Below, piece after piece: positions 23,760-37,139 of a DNA stretch of 64,000 bases. The stretch's first letter is position 1, and the number at the start of each line of letters is the position of its first letter. This DNA is from Sphagnum magellanicum (taxonomy: Eukaryota; Streptophyta; Sphagnopsida; Sphagnales; Sphagnaceae): NCBI GenBank assembly GCA_021904315.1, contig CM038912.1:12363061-12427060 (forward strand), read 5' to 3'. The translations under genes and the position numbers were made by a program. Below the pieces are notes generated by a model. That model saw only the letters and a program-made list of their open reading frames with translations. It searched no databases and was not told where the DNA came from.

Positions 23760-25040
23760 GCCCTTGGGCAGGGGCCATTATTGGATTTGAGGTGTTCGAA
23801 ATGAAAAGCAAAGCTTTATCCTTTGCCCTAGGGATTTAAATCTTTGCTTTTCATTTTGGTGGTGGGGAATAATTGAACCAACTTCATCTATGCGCACAAG
23901 AGCATGAGTTTTTTCCCTTTCATGTGTGGATTGTTTGTAAGAGCCACTCTGGTATTGCACACTGGATATGAAACCAAAGGTTATCACAAGTTGGTTACAC
24001 TTTGAGTCTTTGACACCCACCTCATTTGTGGACCAAATTTTGAAACCCAAAAACAGGAGAATTTGTCCCACTAAGAAAAGTTATACAAACTTCTAACGAG
24101 TTTGCTTTACCTGCAAAGCACTCAGACAGGATTCCTACTGTTAAACTGATGTTGTTTATAGAACGGACTTTCCCTCTGAAAGTTAGGGAGGGAACTCCAT
24201 TTTTCAATGGGATTTTCCATTTTCGAGCAAGATCTTTTCAAGAAGGTAAACCCATAGCCTGGGGCTTTACCAAAATTCAGGACCAACCTTGGCTACTACT
24301 GCCTTGGGGTCCCTTATTTTGACAAAGCCCTGTCATGCGACTTTACCTTACACTGGAAGACCAATTCTTGTGTTTGTAGTGCAATCAGAGGCCAATTTAC
24401 CCAACATATTTTTCCTTTGCTATTTGTGGGGGCGTTTCAAAAGATGGAATGCCCACTATGGTGGATGTTTCAGAGAAAATGGAATGGTCGCTCTAGTGGA
24501 TGTTCGTTCCATTTTTTTGAAATGCCACACATTTTTTTAATGCTTTCCAATGATACCCATTGGGTATCACAGGAAAATACAAAAGTATTTACGCTCGATG
24601 AAGCCCTCAGCTACTAGCTTTACTGGAACTAGGCCCACATGAAGTGAACCCTAATGTAGACTCTTTTATTCTGATAAAATTGGGAGCCTCGAGCTTTATT
24701 TCAAAACAAAAATCGCTACACCAAAACCCCCCCCCTAAACTAAAGAAAGAATTACTAACCTCAGACAGGTTTGTCGAAGAGTCATGTATTGAATCTATAA
24801 TTGTTTTTTTTAAAAATTGTTTTCCAGTCACGGGTGCTTCCTGATCCCATTTGTGAGTAGGTAGCTAGGTTTCTATTTTCTACCTATTGAGGAAAAAGAA
24901 GTGTAGGAGAAGGTTTCGTAACTGGTACCTTTTGGATTTGAGGTCCTATCCCTGGAAACGTTCCCCTACGTGAAATCCAGCTTGATTTTTCCTTTTGCTT
25001 CTTTCCAGCTCTTTCCACCAGCTTTCCACTCCTTTCCGCT
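23760..25040. other. No recognised gene; mixed composition
   Basis: Short frames exist on both strands but none carries a known motif. Around 24,430-24,540 the phrase gatggaatgcccactatggt is followed by a partly repeated version ending in gtggatgttcgttcc. The segment immediately before 25,040 is pyrimidine-rich (ctttccagctctttccac) and looks like the approach to the CpG-rich island. Confidence 0.4.
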
Positions 25041-25047
25041 TTATGTC

Positions 25048-25460
25048 CTTATCTTATATATAAATTCACTACGTCCCTGACGGAGCTCGGGTTTCAGGCC
25101 GACCGGGCCCGGCGCTAATCGGAGGGCGGAATTTCCTGTTCCCAGTCTGTGGGCAAAGCTATTGGAGGAAATTAGGTTACGACATTCTAGTACGGAACGG
25201 AGACCCGGGATAGCCGACATCAAGAACGGGGTGCCGGGCCGGGTCCGGTCCGGACTGTGTGTCACGGAGCTCGGCAACTTTTGCTCCAGAGAACACCCAC
25301 TGAGGGAAGTTATCAGCAGTTACTTTTCGGAAAGTTTTTGGTATGGTCGTTGCTGATTTTGGGTACTGTAGCTGTGCAAGATTACAGAACGTCTCTCGGG
25401 GACTTCACAGTGTCCGAAGGTCACAGGTACCCACTAGTACCCACTAGTTGTAATAAAAGC
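25048..25460 (+). other. CpG-rich island with TATA motif
   Basis: The motif tatatataaatt (about 25,054-25,065) is followed by a block rich in CG dinucleotides, including cggccgg-like strings near 25,100 and 25,230. One plus frame stays open from about 25,081 to the TGA ending at 25,356 but lacks an ATG. A minus frame across the same block is likewise without an ATG. At about 25,430-25,450 gtacccactagt is duplicated and then taataaaag occurs, which could serve as a poly(A) signal. Possible readings are a promoter plus non-coding first exon, a recent LTR, or an organellar DNA insertion. I cannot choose between them. Confidence 0.4.
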
Positions 25461-27432
25461 TAGGAGCAGATCTCCCAAGCACAAGAACAACAAGTGCATT
25501 ATCATAACAACGGAGCGGTCCGCCCAAAGCACAAGGACGACAATAACAGGCTGCATGGGGCCATCTTTATTGAAGAAGAGTAAAGAAAAGATGATGAAAA
25601 GAAAATAAAAAGATGAACATTTATTAATAATTGAACAGGGTTTTAAATATTTATTTCTTTTATTAGAAAAACAGACTATCGATATAACCAACTATGGCCA
25701 ATCAAACTTTCATTGATGAAAAATAGATTTATATACAAAGTCTTAACGGTTTTTTCATCTTCATCCAATTGTTCCATAAATTTTATCTTGTCATACTATT
25801 CCCTTTCTACATGTGTTTGTGATGAGGTAAGGACTACGAGAAAACTGCACCCATGAAAAGTCTTTTCTCAAAAGAACTCTTGCCATAAGAAATAACTTTA
25901 TTACAAGGATATTGGGTTTTGGTTCAATTGAACCTGGGGGATATAACAAGTTAAAAGCAAAGTTTTTCATCATTCATTGTTAGGAATTTGTTGTTTTGTA
26001 ACAACAAAATAATTATTAGGAGTTACAAGTGTAAATAATAATATTATGGCTTTCAATAAAAATATGGATAAAAATGGGGAATAAAATAATGAATCTCATG
26101 GGCTTTATCATGAATTTTTTTATATTAAAGGCATAAAGGTTGATTATGAATAATTTAGATAACTATTTTTAATTAGTAATAATGGGAGATCAAGTATGTA
26201 AACTTGATCAAATCCTAAATTCCAAATAATGTAAAACCTAATCCATAAAAGGATGAAAAATTATAAATGGAACATGATAATTGGTTTGATACATGGGGAA
26301 AAGATGTAAATGAATGTAGTTGACTATACATTCACTTCTTTCCTTCAAGTATATAAGTGGTAGAGATTGGAGTTTTTGGTTCATAATTTGCATTCAATAA
26401 TTTCATGTTGATATTGTTATCAAAACTTACAAAAATATCATATGTGAATAGGAATCCCTGAAAAAATAAACTATGGAGATTATTGTGAACACGATTGTGA
26501 AAACTTTATAGTTTTCGATGAGTGATCCTCATAAAGAAGAATCTTTAAAAGTGTGTGATGAACTCCCTTGAGATATAATTTTCACCTAAAAATTCAACTT
26601 TAGATGTGTGGATGATCTTATCTCAAAAAAATGTGAAGTTCCACGTTGTGAATGACGAACATTACAAGTGTTGTGTTGAAGTGTGTTTGATAGTTTACCT
26701 ATGTGCTAGAAGGGATTAATTAAAAAATTAATCTTCATAGTTTCGAAATCCCCCTAGACTACAGTTCCAACACCCTCTAAAGAATAAAACTCAGTACACA
26801 CATTACTTGTCAATGGTCGACACTCACACCCAAGTGAAGCTAATGTGATGAGCTGATATGCATAGCTCCACTGGAAGATTTTATTGGGAGTGAGCTAACA
26901 ATGGGGACATCAAGCTGAGCTTGGTGCAACTTCCAATTCAAGCTTCTATTTTCATGAAGTTTGTTAAAGTACACAGGAAATTTCGGACACGTGATAAGTA
27001 CTGGAAAAGAAAGGTAATGCCATGCATCACATATGTTCAGTTGGGGGGAGCAATTTGCAAAAGAACAACGTGATCTATTTCCTTTTCTGCATTTGTTTCC
27101 AATATCAGCACCTTCACTGAAGGTATCTGGCATGTACTCTTTACTTCCTAGTGGTTACCTACTTTCCTGTGTTTATCTATTGATCAGATCTTGTGCTCCA
27201 GAAAGCATATAAGGCTCAATTCATAGTAAAGAAGAGGAACCAACCAGTATTGGTCTTGTATACAGGGTTTCAAAGATATGTACCCAGGGAGGTATGTAGA
27301 ACCGGAATGAAATTATATCACATTATAAAAAATTGAGGACATATTTTGGTTTGTTGTTTTCCTCCACTGATGTTATGACTGCACTTGTTCATACCCCGCT
27401 TCTCTTCTTGAGAGAGTCTTATTCATTCATAT
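25461..27432. other. Mostly gene-free; possible lone exon near 27,190-27,290
   Basis: The plus strand at about 27,187-27,292 encodes DLVLQKAYKAQFIVKK and then NQPVLVLYTGFQRYVP, ending at a good donor-like site (gag then gtatgt). This looks exon-like, but I do not recognise the protein and no partner exons were found. The remainder is AT-rich without features. Confidence 0.3.
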
Positions 27433-28235
27433 ATTAGAGTTATCCATAAAGTCACCCTGTCTTCACCCTATCTTTGGGCCTCGTTTACCCCCTATCCCCT
27501 CTTTTAGTGGTGTCCCCAAAGTGACGAAATTTTATTAAATTTCAGTCTGAAATGCTGAAACTCACCATTTAATGCACAAGGTTTGAGACTAATTATAGTA
27601 GTTATACATGTAGGAGCAATGAAAATATATGCAGCAATGGAGGCGCTTACAGAAAAGGAAAGACATGATGAAACTCAGTTCATCACCAAAATTGATGGTT
27701 TCTGAGTTTCATTCCCCCTTTGAATGCTGACGTACTCTTTTGCAGTTTTTTTTTTTTGGAATCTCACCCTGTGTTGACCAAACTCAAGATTTTGATGCTG
27801 TGTTTTCATTATTTTATGGATAACTCATTAGAGTTATTCATAAAATAACCCTGTTTTCACCCTATCTTTGGGCCTCTTTTCACCCCTTATCCCCTCTTTC
27901 AGTGATATCCACAAAGTAAAGGCATTTTATTAAATCACAATATGAAATGCTGAAACTCAGCATTTTATGCACAAGGTTTGAGAGTAATTATCGTAGTTGT
28001 ATAGGTAGGACCAGTGAAAATATATGTAGCAGCAGTGGAGGCGCTCAGGAAAAAGGAAAGACAGGATGAAACTCAGTTTACCACCAAATTGATGGTTTTC
28101 TGAGTTTCACACCCCCACCGCCCCCACCCCTTGAATGCTAATATACTTTTTTGCAGGTTTTCTTTAATCTCACCCTGTGTATGACGAACTCAAGGTTGTG
28201 GTGCTGTGTTTGTCTTACTTTACGGATAACTCTAT
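27433..28235 (+). repeat. 394-bp direct tandem duplication
   Basis: The block starting attagagttatccataaa at 27,433 recurs at 27,827 as attagagttattcataaa. The two units stay alignable along their whole length, sharing caccctatctttgggcctc, gctgaaactca, tgcacaaggtttgaga, aggaaagaca and gatggtt. Small indels and substitutions separate them. Each unit ends with the same ggataactc junction phrase, so this is a clean head-to-tail duplication of moderate age. No coding content is evident. Confidence 0.92.
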
Positions 28236-28258
28236 TGTGTGTGAATTTTTTTGTGCTT

Positions 28259-28277
28259 GGGGGGGGGGGGGGGGGGG
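28259..28277 (+). repeat. Homopolymer run of 19 G
   Basis: Nineteen consecutive G residues follow tgtgctt, 24 bases after the end of the 394-bp duplication. The length may be imprecise because of sequencing error. Runs of this kind can fold as quadruplex DNA. Confidence 0.9.
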
Positions 28278-30189
28278 TTGGTGTGACAAAAAGTCAAAAA
28301 AATCAATGGTCGAAACTATCACAGAAGACAAAAGGGAAGGCCAAAGAAAGGTCAAAAGATGCGCAGCTCGCAAGAATCAAAGAAAGGAGAGAGTTATTCT
28401 CTCTCATCATAGAAAGCTGTCTCACCCACAGCTCTTCTCTTCTTATGTCACTGGCAAGCAAATTGTGAGATTTGATAATAATAGGAGGTTTAAAACAAGC
28501 ATCTCCTACCAACACAATCTTCTGAAATATATACATGTTAAGTGTAATGAAACCTTAAAAATATTAGGGCTTTGTGCTGTTCATGAGTCCTGAAAGTCGC
28601 ACATTGCCATGTACTCTTAAATGGACTCCTCCAGCTTGTAGGCTAGAGACAAGCACCATTTCTTAGTGGTTCTTTGTTGAATTAATTTTTTCCCACTTTA
28701 CATGGAATCTTGATGTGAATATCAATACTCATATGTATATCTCATATCAATTGATATGAGACCTTACCAGTTGGTATTAGATTGGTGTCTATTCATGTTC
28801 ATACCCAGGATACCCCCAAAACATATAACTTACAGTATAGACCCACCTGACATAACTATTGAAACGAAATTTTAATACACAGGCAGGCTCCTACCAAGTG
28901 TCTAAATTGAAAAAAACTTTAATAAAAGTAACCAACTGGTATGTTAAAATGGGCATACCCGCCCAACATTAGATTCAACTCTCAGAGTCCCAAGGCTGAT
29001 CCTGGAATATTTTCTTCTCACTAAATACTTTCAGCAAACATGTATTGAGGCCAGATTGTACTGTCTGGAATCTGGATGAAGGAAATGCTCATCAGTCCCT
29101 TGCTTCTCACAAACAGGCCAAGGGTCTTTAATGCCACAGTACTGAAACTATTGTCATAGTTGTTTTTCCTCTACTTGCCCTTTGCCCACTAAAGATGTAA
29201 GTGCAACCCAAAAAAAAAAAAAACTATGTTCATAACATACTTAGTAGGTTTAACCCTTAAACATTTTTTGAGCAAAACAGTCGCACTTTGAAACAGGAAC
29301 CAGCCCTTACAAACCTCTCGAAAAGTCATGTAAAAGGTTGAAAATGTAACTTGATAGAGTTGTAGACAACTTCAAGCAGCATGTTTCATTAAAATTAAAG
29401 GGGGATCCGGTGAGATACAAAAAATCTTGAAAGTGAAATCTTTTTTAAAATTTTGGGCAGCCTTGAAAATTTTCAAGTTTTTAGAGATTTTGACCTATCT
29501 ACTGTTCTTCAATGGTTGCAAAAAAATTAGGGTAAATAGAAGGCATCCATATGAAGTAGGCATTAAAAAAAAATTGCACAAAAGAGGCTTTGGGACAAGG
29601 AAAAAGTGAATGGTCAAAGAACTCTTATCAGCCCTGCCACATTCCCACGTTCCCCAATCAAAGTGCATGCATTGGAGCAAACACTATAATAACTCCACAA
29701 TTTGGCTTGACTTTTCTTTGTTGGGTTTTCCTTTTCTTTTGTGGGAGAGGATTTTGTTTTAATTTTTAATTTTTTGGTCTGGGGTGGGGAATGGGAGAGC
29801 CTTTTTTTAATTTTGTTTAAAGGGGGAGGGGAAAGATTTATTTTTATTTTCTGGTTTGGGGTGGGGGATGGGTGGGCCCCTTTTCAACAAAGAAATCCCA
29901 ATTGTCAGTCATAGGTGTAATAGGACATACCTCTCAAAACCCCCACTCAAAAATGGGTAAACAATGCTCTTACAAAAATGTTTTACAACTTTTTTTTTAT
30001 GTGTCCAAGGCTCAAGCATGATCGAATGAAGGGTTTTTTTCATCAATTTTGTGTTCGTGCCAATTTTATCATCATCCAAAAGAAGATTTAGCATAATTGA
30101 AAACCTGTGCAATTTGGAGAATTGAAAGAAAAAATTAAGACAATATCAATTCACTTTTTTGGAACACACCTTTTTTTCCTTGATATTCC
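28278..30189. other. Gene-free stretch
   Basis: A lysine/arginine-rich plus frame near 28,310-28,410 (SQKTKGKAKERSKDAQLARI) has the flavour of a coding exon but no partner. A perfect 22-base palindrome (tctcatatcaattgatatga then ga) lies at 28,740-28,761. The stretch 29,740-29,890 is G/T-rich. Otherwise nothing is recognised. Confidence 0.4.
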
Positions 30190-30560
30190 TATCCACTACA
30201 TGGAATAATGCAAGCCCCCAAGATTGGGTATAAAACCCCCTACCATTATTGTTGCCTTTGGAGTAAAACATGTACGTTTTTTCATGAAAGCCCTAGTCAA
30301 AGCCATATTGAACTTCAAATGTGACATTGCTTTTGTAGACTTGCCAAGACAAGTCATATTTGCCTCGTACATAATGTATGAGTTCACAATGGTGGTATCA
30401 ATGATATGGAACATGACTTGATGCCACCATTTGTGATTCTCCCTTTATAAGATATAATAATCACAAAATTGATCATATATATCAACTTTATGCATGTGCT
30501 CTTGATAATGTCAACATTGGGCTAATAAAGATTTCAAGTGGATCAATGAAATGTCATCAA
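30190..30560 (-). pseudogene. piggyBac-like (DDE_Tnp_1_7) transposase C-terminal fragment
   Basis: The minus strand encodes MHKVDIYDQFCDYYIL, a stop, RENHKWWHQVMFHIIDTTIV, NSYIMYEANM and later SHLKFNMALTRAF. In piggyBac-like transposases the corresponding region reads roughly MGGVD.aDQl..YYs..rks.KWW....f.lld.a.vNayilY followed by hl.Fr..L...L, so the order and spacing agree well. The TAG falls where Ser, Arg or Lys is usual. The fragment includes the late Asp-containing VD..DQ segment. The earlier catalytic part is not seen upstream, and no TTAA-flanked ends were located. Family assignment is from recalled motif spacing. Confidence 0.6.
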
Positions 30561-33500
30561 GTGACAAATGTGGCACATGTAAGGTCAATTGAACTAAAAC
30601 CAATGAACAAAATGAAAATTAGTTTGTTATCAAATTAAAAAATTACAATAAATTTATTTAAAGCTTGCATGCAATACTAGAGTTATCGTCTCAATCCTTT
30701 CTTTGGATCAGTGGTCAGATCACTAAGGGTAGAATCACGCTCACAAAAACCTAATGGCATGCACCCCAACTTTCAAAAAATCCTGAAACAATGTTATCAC
30801 ATGTAATAATGTGATTTGTTCTTGTACATGTCCATCAACCCATACACAATCTTGTTGTGTGCTCCACATCCTCATGACCTACACAACAATACATTTTAAT
30901 TTTTTCCACCAACTTTTATTTAACATTAATTAAACACCCATTATGCAAAAACTTCAATTTTACGATTATATATATGATTACATTTGTAGTTGTATGTGCC
31001 ATTAGCAATTACACATGACTACATGACTCATAATGTAATTAAGTAAAACTCATCACTTTTACCATTTAATTGTAGATGTGGTCATAATTGTAAATGTCAT
31101 TCCATGATTTTTACAATTGTGGTCATGTTAAACACATGACTACATATATGATTTACACATGATGGACATACAACTATAAACATGACATGTGGCCTCTACT
31201 TAGCCTAGCTTAAACTACTAGTGTCAACTTACCCACCCACCAACTTTGTTAGGTGTGCTATGTTAACTACCTTGTCAAACCTTCACTAAGAATTTTTTTA
31301 TTTAGGTTAGTGTAATTAATTGTGTTTTAGCTTGAAACCAATTCAAGTGTGAACATGGTTTGAAATTTTTGGGTTTGAAATATAATATTGAATTAGGTAT
31401 CCTAAAATCACTTTTGGTGATTTGAAATTATAAAATAAATGTTTTTGTTTTATAGTTTTTATGTTATATAAGTTTCCTTTTGCACGTCACTATTGCAATT
31501 CATAGTTTTAAAAATTGTCTAAGCTTTTGCACATTGTAATTTCTTTTTGGCCATTATAATAAAATATTTTCAAATTTTATATTTTAAACAAGATTGTGCC
31601 TTATAGCTTTGTGTAAAATATCATTTGTACATTATAATGAATTTGCAAGCTAAAGTGACTCACCTTTTGCATTTCATTGAAGTTTTCTTTCAAGATGTTG
31701 TGATTTAACATGCCATTAACATGCCATAAAACCACTTATATGTCAAACTAACAATTGATTAATTTAAATTTGTAAATTAAATCTACATAATTTAATATAA
31801 ACACTAAAGCAAAAAAATATCTACATTTCCATACAAATATAAATGCACTTTTCAATATGATTTTTTATTCAAAATATTTTATTAAAACTCAATATTTTCA
31901 ATACATGAAAAGTCTCAAACATAAATATAAATATAAATTACAAAAAAATTAGTTAAAAATTAGTTATGAACTTTTAAATGACTAAAGTTGAACCTTGTTT
32001 TCAAAAGTCTCTATCTAGGGCAATATTGTTAAATTGACTTTCTTAATAAAATAAACATGTACATCAAAAAAATATCTAATTGAGCTTTTCATCATATGAA
32101 CTTTATTAGTTCGTTAAACACCATATAATCCCAACAAAACCAATGATGCCATAATAGACTAACAAAACAAAATAGATTTATATATGGTGTGTTGTATCTA
32201 CCACAAATGAACCATTATAACTTGGTTTTACTCTATGATATCAATGCACTTTTGAAAGGATTATGTATGTAAGATTTGATTTAGTAAATAGTTGTGATAA
32301 TCGCAATCATATGATCTTAAGGACAATATGGATCATTGTACTTCAAGACTTTTGCATAATGTGAGAAAATTTGGTTAAATAACTTTACGAATTAAGATAT
32401 GTAACTTCAGGTTCAATATGTTCACATATGGCACTATTGTATGTGTTCATCTTTTTAAGGTCAACATTACACATGTTAAAGATATCTTATTCCAAAGAAA
32501 TAACAATTTGGGAAGGGGATTCTGAAAATTCTATCTTTGAAGTGTACATGGTAAGCGTACAAATTAGAATTTTATATGGTGTTTTTTCTACGACCATAAT
32601 CTTTTCAAATTCCACATTATTCACACTTGTATCCATGCAAAATGGTTTGAGTGACTTAGAGAATTATATAAAATCAAATCATATGCATTATGGGGTGCCA
32701 AATACCCACCAACAAAATATATGCAAACAAAAGTAGGAAAAGTGGTTGTAATGCCAAATTTTCCATACCAAGAATAATCACCAGGGTAACCCAAGAAAGG
32801 CATTTACAATTATTTTGAGTTATCTAATCAGGATGAACAAATGGGAAACAAAGACCAAACCTGCCCCAACCTTTAATTACCTGTACAAGTAATACAATGA
32901 TTTTGCTATTTAAATGATACTAGTGTGGACTGTGCCGTTGGCCCAAGTGTTACCATGTCCTCAACTGATTTTTCCTTCCAAAACCTGGTTTTTTGGAATT
33001 CATTTGAATTTTCAGCGCAGAAATCACTTTAAAATTAATTTCTCCCACATTTTTGAATCCAAATCTTACCCAATAAATTCCATCAAATCCTGCTCATTGA
33101 GATCTTTCCAGCAACACCAAAGGCACATTCCAATTCCTCCAAAATTTTCAGCTACAATTTAATTTTTTAATTTTCAGTGAAGAAATGATTCAATATTCAA
33201 GAACTTTTGCACCGCAAGTCCAAACATCATGGAACCAAGCCCATGCACCTCTTCTCGTTGAGAGCTTTCCAAAGACACCAAGAACATGATCTAAAGCATC
33301 CCGGTTCAGTGGATCTCATAACTACAAAACAAAACAAAACAAACTACCTTCCTTCATAGGTAGATTGATGTCCATTTGGCTAATTGGATCTCTATATTCA
33401 CAACAGAATTTGGACTGTAAAAACACTCACATCAGTAAATTTTCCTAAGTACTCCAACAGTGCCTACCCACAAAGCTCTTCTTGCATGTCCCCCCAAATT

Positions 33501-34960
33501 TCAGTGTGTAAAATCCCACAACATTGAAACCAGCTTTAAACCTAGACCTTCCAACAACACATTTTCTAAAGCTCGTGTTGCATGCCCCCTTCAGTTCGAG
33601 TATTTGACAGTCCATGTGAAAATTGACAATTCTTTTCACACGTTTCATGCATGTATACTTAAGACTGTACATGTCATCAAGATTACCTTTTTTGATGGTT
33701 GTTTCATTCACAATGGAAAGTTGTAAACATCTCCTCCTACCCACGAAAATAACATCTTGATTAAAATGAAAAACTATATATCAATAACAACTTTACATTA
33801 TGATGGATTTTGATATTACTAGTTGATCTTCCATAAAATTAATAACCATTGTCAATATAGTAGTCTAGCTCATATAGTATTGTGTAATGTTTCATAATGC
33901 TTTCCATCCCTAAGAGTTTTTGGAAGCAGTTGGCTTCATAAATTTATGGTGCCTTCATTGCAATTTGCATTTTGGGTGTCATAGCATTGTATAACAAGTC
34001 TTAGCCCAACACATGTAGGGTTAACATCCTCATGTTAGTCAGAAACTTTGTGTGAGGGCATATCATTGACCCAAAGCCCCTATGTGGCATGTGCACACCA
34101 TTTGACATTTGATGGTCTCACTACCTAATGCATTGAAGGTCTCCTTTGATGCATGAATGAAATGCTATGTGTAGAATGTTGAACTTGGTTTGGTCAAGGT
34201 TATAAATGGGTGGGATATCACTTGCATGGACATCAGTGGAGCGATCCCATTTTTAATGAGGTTGTTAAATAATATTTGTGTAAAACTTGAACATTGTATT
34301 GTATGCTTGAATGACAAATTGGGTTTAGTGGGTGAATTGAACATGAAGGAACACCAAACCAATTAAACGACCTTAAACCATTTTGCTTAGAATTTGAGAC
34401 TTTTCAAATGTGGATGGTATTTGATAGTGGGATGTTGTTCAACTCATTACAATCCTAGGTGCAAAGCTTCCAGATATGGAAAGTTTAGGGTTTTAAGTTT
34501 TTAGGTTTAAAGATAGAAAAAATGGCAATTGGGATTTAGCAACTAATTAGTTACATTGGTGATGTTTTATTTCAAGGATATTAAGTTGCCATGTGACATG
34601 TAAGATTTGTGGAAAATGGGATAATAATTGCTAGTTTTCACTATTGTGTGGGGTTATAATTCAATGATTTTTCTTGACAATTTTATATTATAGCTGAAAG
34701 TGTTGATCATCCACCTAAAGATTTAGCTAAAGTTTGGTACAAGCTAAATATGAAAGTATTTTCTAAAATAAATATTTCTACATATTTGACTACCTACTTC
34801 AATTATGTTTATAAATTTGATTATTTTTCTTACATTTTGGTCAAATTCTACTATTGATAATATTCAAAAGCACTTGATTATAGCATTTTTAATTTTTAAT
34901 TTAACATTTTGACTATATATCATCAACCAAAAACAGGGTTATAGTTTAAAGTTTTAATTA
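30561..34960. other. Gene-free AT-rich stretch with motif-bearing repeats
   Basis: No gene is supported. The segment 30,955-31,190 (atgattacatttgtagttgt and similar) resembles 36,650-36,810 and is probably the same old element. Between 33,060 and 33,500 diverged units carry reverse-strand versions of the phrase ttggaaagctctcaa (33,090-33,110 and 33,258-33,275). The stretch 31,280-32,400 is extremely AT-rich. Confidence 0.45.
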
Positions 34961-34979
34961 CAACTGCATCAAGAGTGGC

Positions 34980-36350
34980 TCCCAAACTGGCACCACCTTG
35001 CAGTGTGTTACAATGGTCTTGGTACCATTGGAAAGCCCTCTATGTGTGTAGGGGTGCACGAAGGTGGTTTCATAATGTTTAGACCTATAATGCAAAAAAT
35101 ATTGAATATTGAACAATTTTGTAAAAGAAAAATTCAACAGAATCTAGGAAATTTAGGCAAGATATTGGTACTATTTGAAAGCCCTTAATGAGTCAAAGTT
35201 TTTGGAGGTAATTTTGTAATTTCTAGACCTGATGTGGGGAAAGATACTGAATTTTGAATCATTTTTGTCACTATAAATTAATTCAAAATTTTAAATAGGT
35301 ATTTCCTAATTGCACTCTTTTGTGAAGGTCCTATTCACACTTAAAGTTGTAACATAATCCACTTCATGTTTAGGCAAGTGACACATGCCACATTAGTTTG
35401 TGTGAATGAATCAAGGTGCATGCCCATTTAAATTCTACTAATAGTAATCTTGATGGTGGATTAACATGGTGTGATTTGTAAATAATAAAATAGGTGGTAT
35501 TACTTGGACTTTCTATGGATGTTAAAAGTTTAACTTGTGAAATGGTTCAAACCCACAATAAATGCATTAAATTGGGCCCAATGTTTATGGTTTAAAGACA
35601 TAGTTGTTTCTATGATGGATTTACACGCCAATTTAAAAGCAAAAAATATCTTGAAGCTATCTTCAATCATTGTATATGTAACTAACACATTTTATTTTTG
35701 AAACAAGTTTCAAACAAGGGAAATGTGTCAAATCTTTGATGCAACATGACACAAGTTAACAAAAATGTTAATCTTGGAAATATTGTGATTAGAAATCCAA
35801 GGCCTTAGGCTATTGCTTTATGCACTTGCATCCTCCTTGTAATAAAGTTTAAAGGGCCAATATTTTCCCCAAATGCTTTCCTCTTCATCAAAAGTTGTGA
35901 TTAGAGCTAACAAAGGTCATTGACCCTCTCCATCCTTGAGCCACTTTTTCCTTGCCCTCTACAAGGATTTCCTCTATCCCAACTTTATATACGAAGAAAG
36001 GTTGTTTTTTTGCTTTGTTTATCACATTGAGATCTACCAAACGATGGTGCTTTTGAATGTGCTCTAGATACCTTTGCAAATCCCTCAATGAATTAGGGTG
36101 CAACAATTTGGTTTCATAATGTTTTGACTTACAATGGATCAATCATTAAATATTGAATATCTTTTTTGATTAAAAATTAATTTAAATATAAACTAGAAAT
36201 TATAGGGGAATTTGGTGTGTTGTTGGAAAATCCTCAATGAGTAGGATTTACTGAAGGTGATTTGGAAATTTAAAAACCTAAGGAGTAGGAGATATTGAAT
36301 TTGGAATAGTTTTGTCACCAAAAATTCAATTCATTAAAAGAAATTTTTAA
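34980..36350 (+). repeat. Old repeat cluster, several partial copies
   Basis: Units carrying ccattggaaagccctc or a variant, then ggtggtttcataatgttta or a variant, then a gatattgaatttgaat-like block occur near 35,020-35,130, 35,160-35,290, 36,090-36,180 (partial) and 36,200-36,330. Spacing is uneven. The stretch between about 35,300 and 36,070 lacks them. No protein is evident. Confidence 0.5.
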
Positions 36351-37139
36351 AAAAGACTAAATTTGTGACTCATTTATAGTCATAAGGGACACCTACAACT
36401 AGAAATACCTCTAATCACCTAGTGGCATAGGATAGTCAATTGCAAAAAACATGGCATGGACATGAAATTAAAAATGTAATCGCAAACCTTATGACTATGC
36501 TAGATTCATCCACTACCATGGATGATGGTTAATATGATGTGGACCCCTCCAAGCTACATGGAACCTCAACTTGCAACTACATTTGTGATTACATTGATAA
36601 TAGTTCCATGAAAGTGTCACTACACCAAAACCTAGCATTTACATCTACAAATATGATTACAATTGTAGTCATTTAGGACATTAGTAATTACATGATTGAC
36701 AATCAATGTGAACTTGTTGTTTTTACCACTCATTTCTTAGTTTATAGTTGCAAAGGACATTTGTGATTATGCTTCTATGATTATAGTTGTAATGTACCCA
36801 ACGATGGAAGAGAGTTAAAATGACAAGTGGGCCTTCCAAGGTTGTCCAATCATTGTTAATGGTTCCAAAAAACAATTTGCACGCTCAAACATAGGCAAAT
36901 GGAAGGCTAACAACTTTTTAAATGACACCATGTGAAGTTAACTACTTTTAACACATGTTACATGGATGAGTGATGGAATCTTCTTTAATAACCATCCAAA
37001 TTCATTTATATTGCTCACAATTCAGTCATATGGAGACATATGGCTAGCCATTTGAATTTTGATTTAAGGATAAGGTTTCATTCAACCTAGAATTTAGGGT
37101 TATCATCCAATATATCAACATATCATTGTGTGACATTTT
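36351..37139. other. Gene-free; contains cactacaccaaaa-started segment
   Basis: At about 36,618 the sequence cactacaccaaaacctagca begins a segment resembling 30,955-31,190, which suggests a CACTA-type end or MITE. The matching right end was not found. The remainder is plain AT-rich DNA. Confidence 0.35.

Noticed and set aside
25041..25277. Minus-strand 78-residue protein in the CpG island
   Set aside because: It has no ATG start and overlaps an equally open plus-strand frame. GC-rich DNA opens frames by chance.
28177..28593. 138-residue plus-strand protein with a poly-Gly stretch
   Set aside because: The glycine run is the G19 homopolymer in translation, and the frame has no recognisable domain.
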